In this document: one piece after another, positions 8,570-18,004 of the stretch | Numbering within the stretch: position 1 is the stretch's first letter | Layout of the letters: the number at the start of each line of letters is the position of its first letter | Notes under the pieces: model-generated | What the model saw: only the letters and a program-made list of their open reading frames with translations | Database searches by the model: none | Told to the model about the DNA's origin: nothing | Program-made: the position numbers and the translations under genes | From: Flavobacterium sedimenticola | Lineage (GTDB): Bacteria; Bacteroidota; Bacteroidia; Flavobacteriales; Flavobacteriaceae | DNA: 64,000 nt | Direction of reading: 5' to 3' | Assembly: GCF_030053345.1 (NCBI RefSeq) | Contig: NZ_JASGBP010000009.1 | Coordinates: 1-64,000, forward strand

Positions 8570-10714
8570 TTATTCCGTTTTCAAATTTCGAAGTTGTTTC
8601 AACTTTTCTTTGAGCAATGCCAGCTCTTCTTTTTTGAATTCGATATTTTTCATCACTTCTTTTACCATAGGGTTATCGGCCTTGGCATTCGCAAAAAACT
8701 GAATGTTATTCTCCAACTGGAAAATTTCGCCTTGTACTTCATCAATTTTACGCATTAAGAAAACTTTTTCGTTATCCAACTTTCGCGTATCGTTATTAGC
8801 CAATTGGTCTAAACGACTGGCATAACGCGTCATTTCATTTTCTTTTTTACTGGCACTTAATTTTTCAAATAAGGCGTCTAAAATTTTATTGAACTTGCCT
8901 TCAATGTGTCGACGTGCAAACGGAACTTTACCGAAGCTTTTCCACATTTCAATGTGTGCTTTGATGGCATCCAAATCGGTTTTGTGATCGCCGACCAATT
9001 CAAAAGCTCTCAAGGTTTCCAGATAGGCTTTCTTCTTTTCAAAAGCTTCAATTTCTTCTGCATTGACTTCGCTCTTCTGCTCTTTCAGCTTTTCAAAATA
9101 TTCATTACAAGCCGCACGGAATTCGGCCCATAATTTATCGGAGAATTTTCGCGGTACATGACCGATAGTTTTCCATTCCTCCTGAATTTGTTTCATCAAC
9201 GGCGTAGTGGTGGCAAAATCAGTACTGTCTTTAAGTTCGATGGCTTTGGCCACGAGTGCTTGTTTTTTAGACAGATTGTCGTTTTGGTCTTTTTTTATGT
9301 CTTTGTAAAAAGAGTTTTTCAAGGCATTAAAACTTCTTACCGCATTTTTAAAGGACGTCCAAGTGTCTTCATTAACTTCGGCCGGAACTTTGCCGGCAGC
9401 GAAGAATTGATTGCGTAAAGCTTCTACTTTTTCAATTTGAACCAGCCATGCTGCATGTGAGTTAACTCTCTCCTGTGCTAACACTTCAATTTGGGCAATG
9501 ATTTCTTTTTTCTTTTCCCAATTGGTATTTTCCACTTCGCGTAGCTTTTCAAATAAACTCTCGCGTTTGTCGTGCATTTGTTTGGTTAATTCGCTGAAGC
9601 GGTTCCAGATTTCTTCACGGTGTTCGCGGGATACCGGACCGATATCTTCTTTCCAAATGCGGTGCAAATCCTGTAATTCGCGGAAAGCTTTATTAATGTC
9701 TTCCAAATGAATCAGTTCTTCTACACGAGCAATGATTTTTTGCTTTTGCTCCAAGTTGTGTTTGAAATCTAAATCACGGGCTTCGCGGTCTAAATGTAAA
9801 AAGTCGTAAAAATTCTCTACATGGAAATGGTAATTATTCCACACGTGATTGTATTTGTCTTTCGGAATCGGACCGGCATTTTTCCACCGCTCCCGAATAT
9901 CGTTGAAGTGCTTCAAGGCCGAGGCAATGCTTTCTTGGGAGTTAATGAGTTGCTTTAACTCTTCTACTATGGCTAATCGCGTTTCTAGATTCGATTTTAA
10001 GCTGTTTTGAAGCGCTTTAAAATGATTGTTTTTCTTGTCGCGATAGTTGTTGTATAATTGATCAAATTTAACCTTTAAGGGTAAATGATAATGGAAATCT
10101 TCGGTAGTATCCGGATTTTCGGCATAATATTCGTCTCTTTTTTCATCAATAAAATGATAGTATTTAGAGAGGAATGCTTTTTTAAGTTCTTCCACATGGT
10201 CTTTCACCGACATGACTCTTTCAACCACAACTAAATCACCTAAGGCATCTACCAGTTGTTCCATTGATAAAGTCTCGTAGTCGAGCATTGGAATATCATG
10301 ACGGTCTTTGAGTGATTCATCTTCACTTTCCTCGGCATTCACTTCCTGAATAGCGTTCATTACCGAATCGTTTTCGGTTTCTAAAACCGGAGTGTCATCA
10401 GCCACTTGCTCATCAGTTAATGCTACGGTTGTCTCCTGATTTTCTTCCACAGCTTCTTCCACCAAGGCTTCTCTTTCGGCCGCCAGTTCGATTTCGTCCT
10501 CGGTCAGTGCTTCGGTTAGCACCGCCACTTCAACCGGCGTTTCTTCTTCCGTTGCTACCGATTCAATAGGAGTAGTTTCTTCTATCACCTCAGTGGTCTC
10601 GATAGCTTCCTCAGAGGCCGTTTTTTCTTCTGTTTCGGTAGCAGACACTTCAAAAGACTCGTTTACTACATTTCCATCTGCGTCTTGCAGGTTATCATTC
10701 TTTTCTTCTAACAT
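8570..10714 (-). CDS. DUF349 domain-containing protein
   Basis: 714 aa. The first 140 residues are very acidic and low in complexity (runs of E, T, V). The rest is a series of about five helical repeats carrying the W-K-x-x-G-x-(V/I)-P-(K/R) pattern of DUF349: RWKNAGPIPKDKYNHVW, IWKEDIGPVSREHREEIW, EWKTIGHVPRKFSDKLW, MWKSFGKVPFARRHIEGKF. The end is a coiled coil. No signal peptide, so probably cytosolic. The biochemical function of DUF349 proteins is not established. Single leftward gene. Confidence 0.9.
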   Translation of the reverse strand: MLEEKNDNLQDADGNVVNESFEVSATETEEKTASEEAIETTEVIEETTPIESVATEEETPVEVAVLTEALTEDEIELAAEREALVEEAVEENQETTVALTDEQVADDTPVLETENDSVMNAIQEVNAEESEDESLKDRHDIPMLDYETLSMEQLVDALGDLVVVERVMSVKDHVEELKKAFLSKYYHFIDEKRDEYYAENPDTTEDFHYHLPLKVKFDQLYNNYRDKKNNHFKALQNSLKSNLETRLAIVEELKQLINSQESIASALKHFNDIRERWKNAGPIPKDKYNHVWNNYHFHVENFYDFLHLDREARDLDFKHNLEQKQKIIARVEELIHLEDINKAFRELQDLHRIWKEDIGPVSREHREEIWNRFSELTKQMHDKRESLFEKLREVENTNWEKKKEIIAQIEVLAQERVNSHAAWLVQIEKVEALRNQFFAAGKVPAEVNEDTWTSFKNAVRSFNALKNSFYKDIKKDQNDNLSKKQALVAKAIELKDSTDFATTTPLMKQIQEEWKTIGHVPRKFSDKLWAEFRAACNEYFEKLKEQKSEVNAEEIEAFEKKKAYLETLRAFELVGDHKTDLDAIKAHIEMWKSFGKVPFARRHIEGKFNKILDALFEKLSASKKENEMTRYASRLDQLANNDTRKLDNEKVFLMRKIDEVQGEIFQLENNIQFFANAKADNPMVKEVMKNIEFKKEELALLKEKLKQLRNLKTE

Positions 10715-10826
10715 TTTTGTAAATGTTTTAAAAGGTTACACATTTTGAGGGCGAAAGATAATAAAAGAAGCGCTAAACATCAAAGGAAAACACTGTTTTC
10801 TGTATATTATCACGTTGAAAAACAAA

Positions 10827-10857
10827 AAAACGCTGTTGAAGGCCAACAGCGTTTTAC
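10827..10857. terminator. Terminator of the endonuclease gene
   Basis: AAACGCTGTTG / CAACAGCGTTT hairpin just beyond the stop of the leftward endonuclease gene, followed on that strand by a T-run. Confidence 0.8.
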
Positions 10858-10879
10858 GTGATATTTGTGATTTTTGTTT

Positions 10880-11953
10880 TTAGTTGACCATTACTTTTTT
10901 GGTAACCGTTTGAGAACCTGAGGATACTTTTAAAAAGTAAAAGCCTTTTGGTAAATTGCTGATAGAGTAGGTGTTATTGTTTAAAACCGGTGATTTAATT
11001 TGTTGCACCACCTGACCGTTAATGGTAATGATATCAATCTCATCAACGGAGATGTTGGTTTCAATATTTACAATATCATTTGCCGGATTAGGATATACAG
11101 TTATGTCTTCTGCTAGTATAAAATCGGCATTGGAAAGAAAAACGGTGGGCCATCTGTTTTGCGCTGTTGGTCCGCCCCAGATCACGGTTGCTAAATAAGG
11201 ATTGTCAATAAACGGATTTCTGTTTCCTTGACCGTAGCTGTTGGATGCATTGCCTAAATAGGTATTGCGATTATCTTCATATTGCGACACCGGATCTTGT
11301 GCATTCCATTGCAATAATAAATCCAACATATTGGCATCAGAAGCTACAGGTGTTCCCACAGCTACATAGGTTGGTAAACACTGGTTGCCGTACCGTAAAT
11401 ACATATACATGATGATTCGGGCTACATCGCCTTTCCATTCATCACCGGGATACCAATTAGCCCCAACATTCCCCGAATTTCCCGAGCCTGCGGCATATAA
11501 TTTATTGCCTCTGGTACCATTGCGTTGCACATCGCAAGCACGAAGCATGTGTGCATCGGCTCCAGGACCGTCCTGACCTAAGTCGGGATTCCCTAACGCT
11601 TGCGCAAAGATGTGTTCGCGATTCCATTGTCCGTTAGTACCGCCATTGTTGTCTTTATCACGAGTTCTGTCATTGGTTACATCACCATCGGTGCCATTTT
11701 CCCAACCATAAACCAGTAATACATTAGCAGTATTCGTTGGGTCTAAATCTACCTGTTTCAACGCATTCCAAACACCGGGAGTATAAGTTAAAAAATTGGT
11801 ATGCGTAGTGGTGATTTTGGTTGCTAGTGCATTTTTTAAATTCGTACCGGTCAGTGTCCAGTTGAATCCGTTGTAATACGGACTCGCGGGAGCTCCGGCC
11901 TGTGAGAATGCAATGGCAATGTTGAATAATAGTAGGTAGGTAAATTTCTTCAT
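10880..11953 (-). CDS. Secreted endonuclease I with T9SS type A sorting domain
   Basis: 357 aa with a signal peptide. Residues about 25-275 match the endonuclease I / NucM family of non-specific DNA/RNA nucleases, with the beta-beta-alpha metal motif WNREHIFAQ and downstream DAHMLR. The last 80 residues (ITVYPNPANDIVNIE to FYFLKVSSGSQTVTKKVMV) are a T9SS type A C-terminal domain, so the nuclease is predicted to be exported and to act outside the cell, for example in nucleic-acid scavenging. It begins 9 bp after the stop of the RsmB-type methyltransferase gene and is probably co-transcribed with it. Confidence 0.93.
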   Translation of the reverse strand: MKKFTYLLLFNIAIAFSQAGAPASPYYNGFNWTLTGTNLKNALATKITTTHTNFLTYTPGVWNALKQVDLDPTNTANVLLVYGWENGTDGDVTNDRTRDKDNNGGTNGQWNREHIFAQALGNPDLGQDGPGADAHMLRACDVQRNGTRGNKLYAAGSGNSGNVGANWYPGDEWKGDVARIIMYMYLRYGNQCLPTYVAVGTPVASDANMLDLLLQWNAQDPVSQYEDNRNTYLGNASNSYGQGNRNPFIDNPYLATVIWGGPTAQNRWPTVFLSNADFILAEDITVYPNPANDIVNIETNISVDEIDIITINGQVVQQIKSPVLNNNTYSISNLPKGFYFLKVSSGSQTVTKKVMVN

Positions 11954-11962
11954 TTGTTTAAA

Positions 11963-13183
11963 TTATATTTCTTTTTTTCGTTCTAACAAAGCCATGTAAA
12001 AACCGTCAAATCCGGTGTCTTGCGCTAAAATTTTTGTATCCTTTACAAAGGTAAACGATTTGCCGGTGTCGGTACTTAAAAAACGCTTAATTTGTTCCTG
12101 ATTTTCAGAGGGTAAAACAGAACAGGTTGCATACACTAACTTACCGCCGGGTTTAACTATTTTGGAGTAGTTTTCTAAAACTTCGGCTTGTACTTTTTTG
12201 ATATTGTCGATGAATTCGGGTTGTAATTTCCATTTCGAATCCGGATTTCTTTTCAATACGCCTAATCCGCTGCAAGGAGCATCAATGAGGACTCTGTCGG
12301 CTTTTTCGTGTAATTTTTTGATGACTTTGGTAGAGTCAATAATGCGGTATTCAATATTAAAGGCACCGTTTCTTTTGGCTCTTAATTTTAATTGCTTGAG
12401 TTTACTTTCGTATAAATCCATGGCAATTAGTTGTCCTTTGTTTTGCATCAAAGAGGCCATGTGCAAAGTTTTTCCGCCGGCTCCGGCACAGGTGTCAACC
12501 ACCCGCATTCCCGGTTGAACATCGAGAAAAGGAGCGACTAATTGCGAAGAAGCATCTTGCACTTCAAACAAGCCTTCTTTGAAAGCATCGGTTAAAAAAA
12601 CATTGGCTCTTTCTTTCAAGACCAAAGCGTCCGGTTGGTCTTTTAAGAATTCCGTTTCTATATTGATATCCATCAATAGGGCGCGAAGTTTTTCCTTGGT
12701 GGTTTTTAGGGTATTGGTTCTTAAAATAACTTGCGCTTGTTGGTTTTGTGCCGCAATCTCTTTTGTCCAAATTTCTTCACCCAACTCTTTAACACCCAAC
12801 TCATCCATCCAATCCGGAATGGATTCTCTGTATTTTCTGATTTTTGAAAGTTCATCAAATCGTCCTTTGATTTTACGGGCAGGTGTTCCTTCTAATTGGC
12901 GCCAATCCGGAATAGGATATCCGCGTAGTACCGCCCAAACAGCAAACAGACGCCATAAATCTTCCCGGTCGTAAGGTTCTTTTACCTCGGCAATTTCGGC
13001 ATACAATCTTTTCCAACGTACAATTTCATAGATGGTTTCGGCGACAAACTTTCTGTCGGAGCTTCCCCAACGTTTGTCTTTTTTTAAGGCACGAGCCACT
13101 ACTTTATCGGCGTATTCTCCTTCGTTGAAGATGGCATTTAGAGAGTCGATAGTGGTATATACTAAATTTCGATGTAATCGCAT
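11963..13183 (-). CDS. RsmB/NOP family SAM-dependent RNA cytosine-5 methyltransferase
   Basis: 406 aa. The N-terminal part resembles the NusB-like RNA-binding region of RsmB/Fmu. The C-terminal catalytic domain has the SAM-binding VVDTCAGAGGKTLHMAS (about residue 230) and the two motif cysteines, DAPCSGLGVLKRNPD and YATCSVLPSENQ, needed for m5C formation. The likely target is 16S rRNA (C967-type), but other RNA targets exist in this family, so no symbol is given. It is upstream of, and close to, the secreted endonuclease gene; the functional link between them is not evident. Confidence 0.92.
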   Translation of the reverse strand: MRLHRNLVYTTIDSLNAIFNEGEYADKVVARALKKDKRWGSSDRKFVAETIYEIVRWKRLYAEIAEVKEPYDREDLWRLFAVWAVLRGYPIPDWRQLEGTPARKIKGRFDELSKIRKYRESIPDWMDELGVKELGEEIWTKEIAAQNQQAQVILRTNTLKTTKEKLRALLMDINIETEFLKDQPDALVLKERANVFLTDAFKEGLFEVQDASSQLVAPFLDVQPGMRVVDTCAGAGGKTLHMASLMQNKGQLIAMDLYESKLKQLKLRAKRNGAFNIEYRIIDSTKVIKKLHEKADRVLIDAPCSGLGVLKRNPDSKWKLQPEFIDNIKKVQAEVLENYSKIVKPGGKLVYATCSVLPSENQEQIKRFLSTDTGKSFTFVKDTKILAQDTGFDGFYMALLERKKEI

Positions 13184-13273
13184 GTTGACAAAAAATAAGC
13201 GTGCAAAGATATTCCTTTTTTATTATCGGCACTTAAAATTAACAGAGGAAAAATGGTTTGTAGCATAAATCAT

Positions 13274-13281
13274 TATATTTG
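13274..13281 (+). promoter_or_regulatory. Candidate -7 element for the secreted hydrolase gene
   Basis: TATATTTG, a perfect TAnnTTTG match, 20 bp before the ATG at 13302. The expected -33 element is not clear. Confidence 0.45.
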
Positions 13282-13301
13282 AGAGGCTTAATTCTCTTTT
13301 T

Positions 13302-14462
13302 ATGCGGTATTTTATTCTTATAATTGTTTGCTTTTTTTCACAGTGTATCTTGGCTCAAACTTACCAAATTGGGCATACTACTATTAATTTTACCGATTCT
13401 TCCAGAGGAAATCGAGTAATTGCTACCGAGGTGTATTATCCGGCCGATTTTGCCGGAGACAATGTGCCTTTGGCCAATGATAATGTGGTTTTTCCGACGT
13501 TGAGTTTCGGACATGGTTTTGTGATGACTTGGGATGCTTATCAGAATTTTTGGACTTCTTTGGTTCCGAACGGCTATATTATGCTTTTTCCGAAGACTGA
13601 AGGATCGATTTCTCCCTCGCACTTGGATTTTGGTAAAGATTTGGCCTTTATTCTCAATCAGATGTTGGTATTGAATAGTAATTCCGCCTCTCTTTTTTAT
13701 AACAGAGTCAGTACCATGAATGCAGTAATGGGTCATAGTATGGGCGGCGGTGCTTCTTTTTTGGCAGCCCAACTCAACAGTAACATTACAACATTAGTCA
13801 ATTTTGCTGCCGCAGAAACCAATCCATCGGCGATTACTGCTGCGGGTTTGATTGCAATACCGTCACTTGTTTTTTCGGGAAGTAACGATTGTGTGACACC
13901 GCCCAATGCCCATCAAATTCCGATGTACAGTGCTTTAGCAGGGCAGTGTAAAACGTTGATTTCCATCACCGGAGGAAGTCATTGTCAAATGGCTAATAGC
14001 AATTTTTTATGCAATTTCGGAGAAAGTTCCTGTTCGCCACAAGCTTCTATCAGCAGAGCTTCTCAACAAGCTATTATCAACAGCTATTTGATTCCTTGGT
14101 TGAACTTTCAGTTAAAAGGCGATTGTAACGCCGGAAGTCAATTTGATGCTCAAATCACAGCAGATACGGCCATTACGTTTCAAAAAAATTGCCTACTGTG
14201 TCCGTCGTTGAGTGTTGACACTGCTTCGACGGAAAATACAGTTACCATTTATCCTAACCCGACGGATACGGTATTGATGGTTCGGGTCGCCATTTCAACG
14301 CGCTGTGACATTATTATTTTTGATGGAACAGGAAAAAAAATAGTGTCGGAAACTTTTACAGAATCAACCAATATTGATACCGCTGATTTTTCTGAAGGAG
14401 TGTACTACTATATTGTTTCAAGTGAAAACAAAATAGTAGGACGCGGAAAATTTATAAAATAG
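13302..14462 (+). CDS. Secreted alpha/beta hydrolase (cutinase/PETase/chlorophyllase-like) with T9SS domain
   Basis: 386 aa with a signal peptide ending at CILAQ. The fold signals are the nucleophile elbow GHSMGGG (Ser146), an acid in FSGSNDCVTPPN (Asp196) and a catalytic His in GGSHCQMAN (His227). The order and local context (EVYYPADF early, GSND then GGSH) resemble dienelactone hydrolase/cutinase-type esterases, including polyester hydrolases. The last 80 residues (VTIYPNPTDTVLMVR to GRGKFIK) are a T9SS type A sorting domain, so the enzyme is exported. The real substrate is unknown; chlorophyllase, lipase or polyesterase activity are all possible. Its stop overlaps the stop of the convergent kup gene by 11 bp. 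Confidence 0.85.
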   Translation: MRYFILIIVCFFSQCILAQTYQIGHTTINFTDSSRGNRVIATEVYYPADFAGDNVPLANDNVVFPTLSFGHGFVMTWDAYQNFWTSLVPNGYIMLFPKTEGSISPSHLDFGKDLAFILNQMLVLNSNSASLFYNRVSTMNAVMGHSMGGGASFLAAQLNSNITTLVNFAAAETNPSAITAAGLIAIPSLVFSGSNDCVTPPNAHQIPMYSALAGQCKTLISITGGSHCQMANSNFLCNFGESSCSPQASISRASQQAIINSYLIPWLNFQLKGDCNAGSQFDAQITADTAITFQKNCLLCPSLSVDTASTENTVTIYPNPTDTVLMVRVAISTRCDIIIFDGTGKKIVSETFTESTNIDTADFSEGVYYYIVSSENKIVGRGKFIK

Positions 14463-16440
14463 GACAATCTTTTTCGATACGTCGCATTTCTATTTTTTCC
14501 GGTGCATGAATCACCAACGGGAATTGCTCAATTTTTACCGAACTACTGTCTAAACCAAACCCTTTTTCTTCAGACAAACTTAATTTTTTCATCAGAAAAT
14601 AGGTGTTCATTACTATCTTTTCGAAGAAAGTCAGGTCGCTGTCATTGGAAAGAAATTTTTCAGACAACACGAATTTGAAGTCACCAATAATATGGTTTTT
14701 GTGTAATGATTCATAGCGACTGGTAATATCAACTTCACCGCGTTGTACCATTTCTTTAATGACTTGCTTGAACATTAAGTTGATTTTGGTCGGCTCGCGG
14801 AAACCAAGATAAAAATCGATGCGATAGATATCATCTTTAACAATTTCAGTCACTCGGTATTCTTTTTTATAAGGTTCGCTCAAAATATTTACGTGGATGA
14901 ACCAATACAAATCGGCTCTTTTGGGGCGCTTTTGAAGGATGGAATACATTACCTTTTCTTCAATTTCATCACTTCTTTGAGAGTTGGTCATATATACCAA
15001 ATGCGTGGCATATTTTGGGATAGACAAATCTACACTCAGCTCTGCCAATACCTTCTTATAATCGTTAATTTTGACTATTTTAGTGTAACTTTTACTGATT
15101 TTTTTCGCTAAAAACCAAGTCGACATTATCCCAATTAAGAATATAGCAATAGCCAGGGTTACATAACCGCCTTCCATAAATTTGGTAACATTAGCAATCA
15201 AGAAGCTAAGCTCAATTACGGCATAAACGGTGATAATGGCCCCAATAAAATACCATTTGACTCTTTTCATAATCAAATAGAAATTTAATAAAGTGGTGGT
15301 CATCATCATCCCTAAAATAATGGAAAGACCATAGGCATGTTCCATGTATTTGGATTCTTTAAAATATAAAATAATACCAACACAGCCTACAAACAATAGC
15401 CAGTTAATGGAAGGAATGTATAATTGCCCTTTCACATCAGTAGGATAATTAATGCGGACTTTTGGCCAAAAGTTCAGCCGCATGGCTTCGTTTATTAAGG
15501 TAAATGATCCACTGATTAAGGCTTGTGAAGCAATAATGGCTGCAAGAGTAGCTACAATAATACCGATAGGTTGAAACCATTCGGCCATAATTAAATAAAA
15601 CGGATTCGGGTTGTGATCGTTCAATTGTGATAAGGTACTGCCGTTATGTTGCAATAAATAGGCGCCTTGTCCGAAATAGTTTAATACCAAAGTAGATTTC
15701 ACAAAAATCCAACTCACTCTGATGTTTCGTCTGCCGCAATGTCCCATATCTGAGTATAATGACTCGGCCCCGGTGGTACAAAGAAACACCGCTCCTAAAA
15801 TAAAAAAGCCGTGCCCGGAGGCATCAGAAGTCAATAATTTGTATGCATAGTATGGGTTAACAGCCTTTAAAACCTCCATATTTTGAGTAATCTGGATAAT
15901 ACCCAAAACCCCTAACATGGAGAACCAAATCAGCATTACAGGAGAGAAAAATTTGGTTACAATTTTTGCTCCAAACTGTTGAATGGTAAAGAGCACAAAT
16001 AATATAGCAATCACAATCGGAATAGTAGGAATATCCGGTTTGAATATCAATAATCCTTCTACGGCAGAGGATACCGAGATGGGAGGCGTGATAATACCTT
16101 CCGCCAAGAGCAAACTACCCCCTATAATAGCAGGAACAATCAACCATTGAATTTTGGTTCTTTTTACTAAAGAATACAACGAAAAAATACCGCCCTCACC
16201 ATGGTTGTCCGCATTAAGTGTTATGATAACGTACTTTAAAGTGGTTTGGAGTGTTAGGGTCCAAAGAATACAAGATAATCCGCCCAAAACTAAATCGGAA
16301 GTTATTTGATGCTCATCTATGATAGATTTCATTACATACAAAGGCGAGGTACCGATGTCACCGTATATGATTCCCAATGTTAAGAGTAATCCGCCTGCGG
16401 TGAGTTTTGAGTGTAAATTTTGATGGCTGTGAGAGCTCAT
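14452..16440 (-). CDS. kup: Low-affinity potassium uptake protein, KUP family
   Basis: 662 aa. The N-terminus LTLGIIYGDIGTSPLYVMK is the KUP signature. About twelve hydrophobic segments fill residues 15-440, followed by a cytoplasmic tail of about 200 residues. KUP proteins import K+ with H+ across the inner membrane. Length is slightly above the E. coli protein. It is a single leftward gene whose 3' end overlaps the hydrolase gene on the other strand, so no terminator separates the two. Confidence 0.95.
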   Translation of the reverse strand: MSSHSHQNLHSKLTAGGLLLTLGIIYGDIGTSPLYVMKSIIDEHQITSDLVLGGLSCILWTLTLQTTLKYVIITLNADNHGEGGIFSLYSLVKRTKIQWLIVPAIIGGSLLLAEGIITPPISVSSAVEGLLIFKPDIPTIPIVIAILFVLFTIQQFGAKIVTKFFSPVMLIWFSMLGVLGIIQITQNMEVLKAVNPYYAYKLLTSDASGHGFFILGAVFLCTTGAESLYSDMGHCGRRNIRVSWIFVKSTLVLNYFGQGAYLLQHNGSTLSQLNDHNPNPFYLIMAEWFQPIGIIVATLAAIIASQALISGSFTLINEAMRLNFWPKVRINYPTDVKGQLYIPSINWLLFVGCVGIILYFKESKYMEHAYGLSIILGMMMTTTLLNFYLIMKRVKWYFIGAIITVYAVIELSFLIANVTKFMEGGYVTLAIAIFLIGIMSTWFLAKKISKSYTKIVKINDYKKVLAELSVDLSIPKYATHLVYMTNSQRSDEIEEKVMYSILQKRPKRADLYWFIHVNILSEPYKKEYRVTEIVKDDIYRIDFYLGFREPTKINLMFKQVIKEMVQRGEVDITSRYESLHKNHIIGDFKFVLSEKFLSNDSDLTFFEKIVMNTYFLMKKLSLSEEKGFGLDSSSVKIEQFPLVIHAPEKIEMRRIEKDCPIL

Positions 16441-16458
16441 AATAAAATGTTAAAGCTG

Positions 16459-16466
16459 CAAATTTA
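16459..16466 (-). promoter_or_regulatory. Candidate -7 element for kup
   Basis: On the minus strand reads TAAATTTG (TAnnTTTG), 18 bp upstream of the kup ATG. No clear -33 element. Confidence 0.4.
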
Positions 16467-16507
16467 TATGTTTTTAAAATATCTGATTGAAGTTGAGTCA
16501 AATATTT

Positions 16508-16538
16508 TAAAAAAACAAAAGCACCGCCTAAGCGATGC
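16508..16538 (-). terminator. Terminator of the repeat-rich protein gene
   Basis: On the minus strand: GCATCGC, loop, GCGGTGC (one G-T pair), then a T-rich tract, 28 bp after the stop at 16566. Confidence 0.65.
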
Positions 16539-16565
16539 CTTCCAACAACAAAACTATATACAAAC

Positions 16566-17885
16566 TTAACTTCTTCTGTTTCCACCGGAACCATTTTCTC
16601 CTCTGGAACTGTTTCCGCGTTGACTTGAATATTCTCTCGGAGTCGAATTTCCTCTTGGTGCTGCCGAAGTTCTCGGAGCATTCTCTCTGGGAGATTGATA
16701 GCTTCCAGAGCCCGAGTTTCCTCTCGGTGTGCTTTCTGCAGCAGCAGTTCTAGGTGATTCGTAACTTCGGGTACCCGAATTACCTCGGGGTGAACTGTAA
16801 CTTCGGGTATCGGAGTTTCCTCTCGGCGAACTCCCAACGGCTACTCTGGGTGATTCGTAGTTTCTGATACCGGAATTGCCTCTTGGCGAACTCTCAACGG
16901 CTGCTCTGGGTGATTCGTAGTTTCTGATACCGGAATTACCTCTCGGTGAATTCTCAACAGCAGCTCTGGGTGATTCGTAATTTCGGGTACCCGAATTTCC
17001 TCTTGGCGTACTCTGAACAGTCGTTGTTCTTGGAGATTCATAGTTTCTCACACCTGAATTTCCTCTGGGTGTACTTGTCAAAGCAGTAGTTCTTGGTGTA
17101 TTGTAATTTCGAGTTCCGTTGGCTACAGATCGAGTATTTCTGCGCTGATCTAACTCATAACGATTCACATAACCACTGTTTCGAACCCCGAAGGAACGAT
17201 TCGGATAACGTACCTCGTAAGCATTTCCTCTGTAACCGCCACGATAATAGTTGTTGTATGCCACATGACATCTTCGGTAGGTTACATAGTTGTAATGGTG
17301 GTGGAAATTAATACTGATTCCGATATGGTTTCGGTATCTGAAAATAGGATAGGGTGTCCAAGCATAATAATAAGCCGGATAGTAACCCCAATACCAAGAA
17401 GAATAATACGGACGATAATTGTTAATCCAGAATGTGGTGTAAATTACCGGTGTAAACGAATAAACCGGTTCGTAAATATAATTCGGACCATACATGTAAA
17501 CATTACCAACAACTTGTACTTGTACGCGGTTGTTTCGGTCGCGCTCCACTTCAACAGTAGCTACATCTTGAAAAGTGTCTCTACCCAATACCGATTGAAT
17601 CACAATCAAATGGGCATTGCCTTCCACCGTTTCAATCACACGCAAATAATCTACTTTATTGTCTTCATTTAAATCCAAATTGGAAATTTGAAGTTCAGGG
17701 TCGTTCAAACGTCTTTCAAAATCGGCCAAATCTCTGGAATCTCCAAAAATCGAAGCTACCGCTCTCAAATCAAGGTTGTCACTAATTTCAGAGTTGTATG
17801 CTGAAACCGTAGTTCTGTCTTGAGCAAAGGAACTGACAATGCTCCAAAGCGACAGTGTGGCGAGGGTGATCATTTTTGTTTTCAT
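16566..17885 (-). CDS. Exported repeat-rich basic protein, function unknown
   Basis: 439 aa. A signal peptide ends at SSFAQ. Residues about 25-130 form a compact domain including an EF-hand-like loop (LDLNEDNKVDYLRVIE). Residues 130-230 are extremely rich in Tyr, Trp, His and Asn. From about residue 255 to the end there are degenerate 20-residue repeats with the core (R/S)NYESPR-AAVES-SPRGNSG, rich in Arg, Ser, Gly and Pro. The repeat section is also visible at DNA level (60-bp period). No enzymatic motif is seen; the tail looks intrinsically disordered and positively charged, suited to binding polyanions or surface polymer, which is inference. Single leftward gene. Confidence 0.8.
   Translation of the reverse strand: MKTKMITLATLSLWSIVSSFAQDRTTVSAYNSEISDNLDLRAVASIFGDSRDLADFERRLNDPELQISNLDLNEDNKVDYLRVIETVEGNAHLIVIQSVLGRDTFQDVATVEVERDRNNRVQVQVVGNVYMYGPNYIYEPVYSFTPVIYTTFWINNYRPYYSSWYWGYYPAYYYAWTPYPIFRYRNHIGISINFHHHYNYVTYRRCHVAYNNYYRGGYRGNAYEVRYPNRSFGVRNSGYVNRYELDQRRNTRSVANGTRNYNTPRTTALTSTPRGNSGVRNYESPRTTTVQSTPRGNSGTRNYESPRAAVENSPRGNSGIRNYESPRAAVESSPRGNSGIRNYESPRVAVGSSPRGNSDTRSYSSPRGNSGTRSYESPRTAAAESTPRGNSGSGSYQSPRENAPRTSAAPRGNSTPREYSSQRGNSSRGENGSGGNRRS
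16625..17090. repeat. Degenerate ~60-bp tandem repeats inside the repeat-rich protein gene
   Basis: Successive blocks containing CGAATTTCC/CGGAATTAC, CTCTGGGTGATTCGTA and related strings recur about every 60-63 bp and encode the 20-residue protein repeats. Neighbouring units at 16840-16990 are the most alike. Confidence 0.85.
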
Positions 17886-18004
17886 AATAACTATATTTTA
17901 GTATTGGAATAGTTTTTTAAGCCAATATCCAATTACAATGCCACAAATCGTTTTACGGTATTTAAAATGATTTTTTTAACGTATTTTTAGCAAAAAATAG
18001 TCCA

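Noticed and set aside
16358..16837. Long minus-strand ORFs overlapping the repeat-rich protein gene in another frame
   Set aside because: They arise because the 60-bp repeats are open in more than one frame. The frame of 16566-17885 has a signal peptide and a proper start.
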